A stretch of 8,674 nucleotides of DNA. It comes from Glaciimonas sp. (GTDB lineage Bacteria > Pseudomonadota > Gammaproteobacteria > Burkholderiales > Burkholderiaceae). The notes beneath the pieces were generated by a model, which ran no database searches, was not told where the DNA came from, and was given only the letters and a program-made list of their open reading frames with translations. Both the position numbers and the translations under genes were made by a program. Numbering within the stretch: the first letter of the stretch is position 1; every line of letters starts with the position of its first letter. The stretch is from the NCBI GenBank assembly GCA_014377145.1, contig JACMQE010000076.1:1-8674 (forward strand). The letters are read 5' to 3'. Positions 7,161 through 8,674 of this stretch are shown here, one piece after another.

Positions 7161-7694
7161 TTACTCTGCAGGAGCAGGATTATCGTGTTGGAAAATAATG
7201 CGGGCTGGCGCCCCCACTGCAGTAGCTCCATCGGGAACATCGCACAATACGACTGACATTGCTCCGATTCGACAGTTATCACCGATACGCACACCACCAA
7301 ACACTTGCGCATAAGCACCGAACTCGACATGACTGCCAATAATGGGTACAGGACCATTCTCATGGCGGTTACCGATCGTGACGCCTTGACGCAAGGTGCA
7401 GTTCGCCCCCATAACGACCGCCGGATGAAGGAAGATCCCTCCAAAATGCCAGATTCGAAGACCTGGTCCGATATCGGCGCTCTTGGGAAGGCTGATACCC
7501 ACCACGGTTTCAATAATCCGAAACAGCGGCCAGTACAACGCCGTACAGATTTTTTTGGCTATTCCGTCCGGACGAGCATCAATGCGTCTGCCGAGCCGGT
7601 ATGCCCAGACGGCCCAAATCGATTGCTCCTTGAGAAACGGACGGCGCATAGCGTAGCGCTCCAGGTCGGCTAACCAATCCTTATCTATGGCCAT
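7161..7694 (-). CDS. Serine acetyltransferase-type hexapeptide-repeat O-acetyltransferase, short form
   Basis: The 177-residue product is a left-handed beta-helix acetyltransferase related to CysE, which moves acetyl from acetyl-CoA to a hydroxyl group. Residues 1-70 are helical; the hexapeptide repeats start near 72 (ADIGPGLRIWHFGGIFLHP, with His83 at the position of the CysE catalytic His) and run through GVTIG, IIGSHVEFGAYAQVFGGVRIGDNCRIGAMSVV to VGAPARI at 160-166. Unlike housekeeping CysE (about 270 residues) it lacks most of the N-terminal domain. Short forms of this kind are common in EPS clusters, where they probably acetylate a sugar rather than serine; that role is inferred from context. 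ATG 7694 is chosen because AGAGG at 7702-7706 stands seven bases upstream; TTG 7718 lies further up in frame but has no such site. The gene lies between the secreted protein (51-base gap) and the GT2 enzyme. It is intact, so it could supply acetylation even with the two membrane acyltransferases broken. Confidence 0.85.
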   Translation of the reverse strand: MAIDKDWLADLERYAMRRPFLKEQSIWAVWAYRLGRRIDARPDGIAKKICTALYWPLFRIIETVVGISLPKSADIGPGLRIWHFGGIFLHPAVVMGANCTLRQGVTIGNRHENGPVPIIGSHVEFGAYAQVFGGVRIGDNCRIGAMSVVLCDVPDGATAVGAPARIIFQHDNPAPAE

Positions 7695-7745
7695 AAGAAA
7701 ACCTCTTTTCCACCGCAAGGCTGGAACGCTGTTCGGGTCACGAAA

Positions 7746-8674
7746 TCAAGTACCACCATCGACCAGATCCCCCCTGACGAGCGAAGACGGTCCGACCCCA
7801 CTAATTGCGTAAACAACGAAACGCGCCTCGGCAGCCGGCCATGGAAATTGCGTACTTTCCCCAGCACCAAGCTCACCGCTGTCAAACAGCTTTGCACCGG
7901 ATTTGTCGTGTACGGTCATGCGCAACTTGGCGCCACCTTTCGCGCTCGCCGTAAGACGCTGTATCGATCCCACCTTGGGGCTGGACCATGAAATCTTGTT
8001 CAGGCCACGGCCAGAATAATTTACCTGAGTAACACGGGTTGATGTCGCGGGGAATACGACAGCCTGAGCCAGCGTGTCGAACACGCCGAGCAGCGGCCCT
8101 GTCTGGGCTTGCCAAGGCCCCCGCATCGACAGCCGGTTAAATACCTTTTCCGGCACCATGGCCTGATTGTTGCCATCCATCCAGGTCTTTGCAGATATCA
8201 CCTGCCGCAAACCGGCGCGAATGCGATCAAGTTCAGCAGCGACGGCATTGTCCCAACTGCTGGTACTCATTTTGAAATCTGCGCCGTTCTCTACATAGAT
8301 CGTAAAAGGAGTCCCGTAGTTACGATCAACGACATAAGCGCCATGCAATTTCAGCGTGTCCGCTACCTTGCGTAATGCCGGACTCGCAATTTTTGACGTA
8401 TCGTAAGAAGGCGGTAGCATCATCAAAGCCCCCTCAGGAATCATTCCCGTGTTTGGCGTCTGTACGACGCTGTCACCCGACGTGGCCGGATAAATGAAGT
8501 TAGGATTTGCCGCAAGCGCATTGAAGGTCAACGACATCGCCAGTGCATGGTGATAGACAGCTTCGCCATCATTGATCTCGTGCTTGCGCATCAAGCCCGC
8601 CGACGTAGGCACACCCGCTGCACGAGATCCTTGAAAATAGTGCGCCGGATCACCCCATCCACGACCCTCGATGC
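7746..8674 (-). CDS. Large, probably exported protein of unknown function in EPS locus (3' part only)
   Basis: The reading frame is open to the right edge, so the beginning is missing; 308 residues are visible, opening with IEGRGWGDPAHYFQGSR. The GTG at 8612 and ATG at 8591 lie inside this open frame and have no reason to be the start. The visible N-terminal part (AGLMRKHEINDGEAVYHHALAMSL, then EGALMMLPPSYDTSK, then LHGAYVVDRNYGTPFTIYVENG) resembles a block I associate with secreted bacterial proteins of uncertain role, sometimes near polysaccharide genes. About 100 C-terminal residues form a beta-rich module with Gly/Ser-rich turns, like a sugar-binding or Ig-like domain. A hydrolase, lyase or surface protein acting on the polymer is possible; no catalytic motif is proven. 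It is the first visible gene of the minus-strand operon, and its stop is 51 bases before the acetyltransferase start. Confidence 0.7.
   Translation of the reverse strand, partial: IEGRGWGDPAHYFQGSRAAGVPTSAGLMRKHEINDGEAVYHHALAMSLTFNALAANPNFIYPATSGDSVVQTPNTGMIPEGALMMLPPSYDTSKIASPALRKVADTLKLHGAYVVDRNYGTPFTIYVENGADFKMSTSSWDNAVAAELDRIRAGLRQVISAKTWMDGNNQAMVPEKVFNRLSMRGPWQAQTGPLLGVFDTLAQAVVFPATSTRVTQVNYSGRGLNKISWSSPKVGSIQRLTASAKGGAKLRMTVHDKSGAKLFDSGELGAGESTQFPWPAAEARFVVYAISGVGPSSLVRGDLVDGGT

Noticed and set aside
6664..7314. 216-codon plus-strand open frame
   Set aside because: It lies antisense to the GT2 gene and the acetyltransferase, whose minus-strand products have clear family motifs; its own product is low in complexity and Thr/Ser/Arg-rich.
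7151..7513. 120-codon minus-strand frame overlapping the acetyltransferase
   Set aside because: It is an out-of-frame shadow of the hexapeptide-repeat gene and has no motif.

Overview
The window looks like part of an exopolysaccharide (EPS) or surface-polysaccharide locus of a Gram-negative bacterium. The protein types and moderate GC content would suit a betaproteobacterium such as Oxalobacteraceae or a relative, but the sequence alone does not prove this. Apart from one small gene at the left edge, every gene is on the minus strand, so transcription runs from right to left.

In transcription order, the right half (about 8674 to 5136) is a compact, higher-GC block. It holds the 3' end of a large, probably exported protein of unknown function (partial), a short hexapeptide-repeat acetyltransferase of the serine acetyltransferase type, a membrane-anchored GT2 glycosyltransferase, and a WecG/TagA/CpsF (GT26, GumM-like) glycosyltransferase. 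Gaps are short (27 to 81 bases) and starts mostly have clear Shine-Dalgarno sites, so this is probably one operon building and decorating a lipid-linked repeat unit.

The left half (about 4960 to 445) is visibly AT-richer. It holds an OafA/YrhL-type membrane acyltransferase with a C-terminal SGNH domain, a sugar-1-phosphate nucleotidyltransferase with a left-handed beta-helix tail (supplying an activated sugar), and a second, shorter acyltransferase-3 protein resembling sugar O-acetylases. A small plus-strand gene of unknown function (64-459) converges on the cluster and overlaps the last gene by 15 bases.

The main finding is that BOTH membrane acyltransferase genes are interrupted by a single in-frame stop codon: TAA at 1324-1326 and TAG at 4076-4078. 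In each case the reading frame continues on both sides with well-preserved family motifs and no frameshift. The predicted protein in the second case runs LGTW-stop-YSIYLWHWP, where the family normally has a Ser, so one base change (TCG to TAG) explains it. The first reads SHW-stop-MRLDYAIYTFHMP and fits a lost Leu (TTA to TAA). The locus therefore seems to keep its backbone-building genes while both integral-membrane O-acylation genes have been recently inactivated, unless the stops are read through, reinitiated over, or are sequence errors. I see no phage, transposon, CRISPR, tRNA or rRNA.
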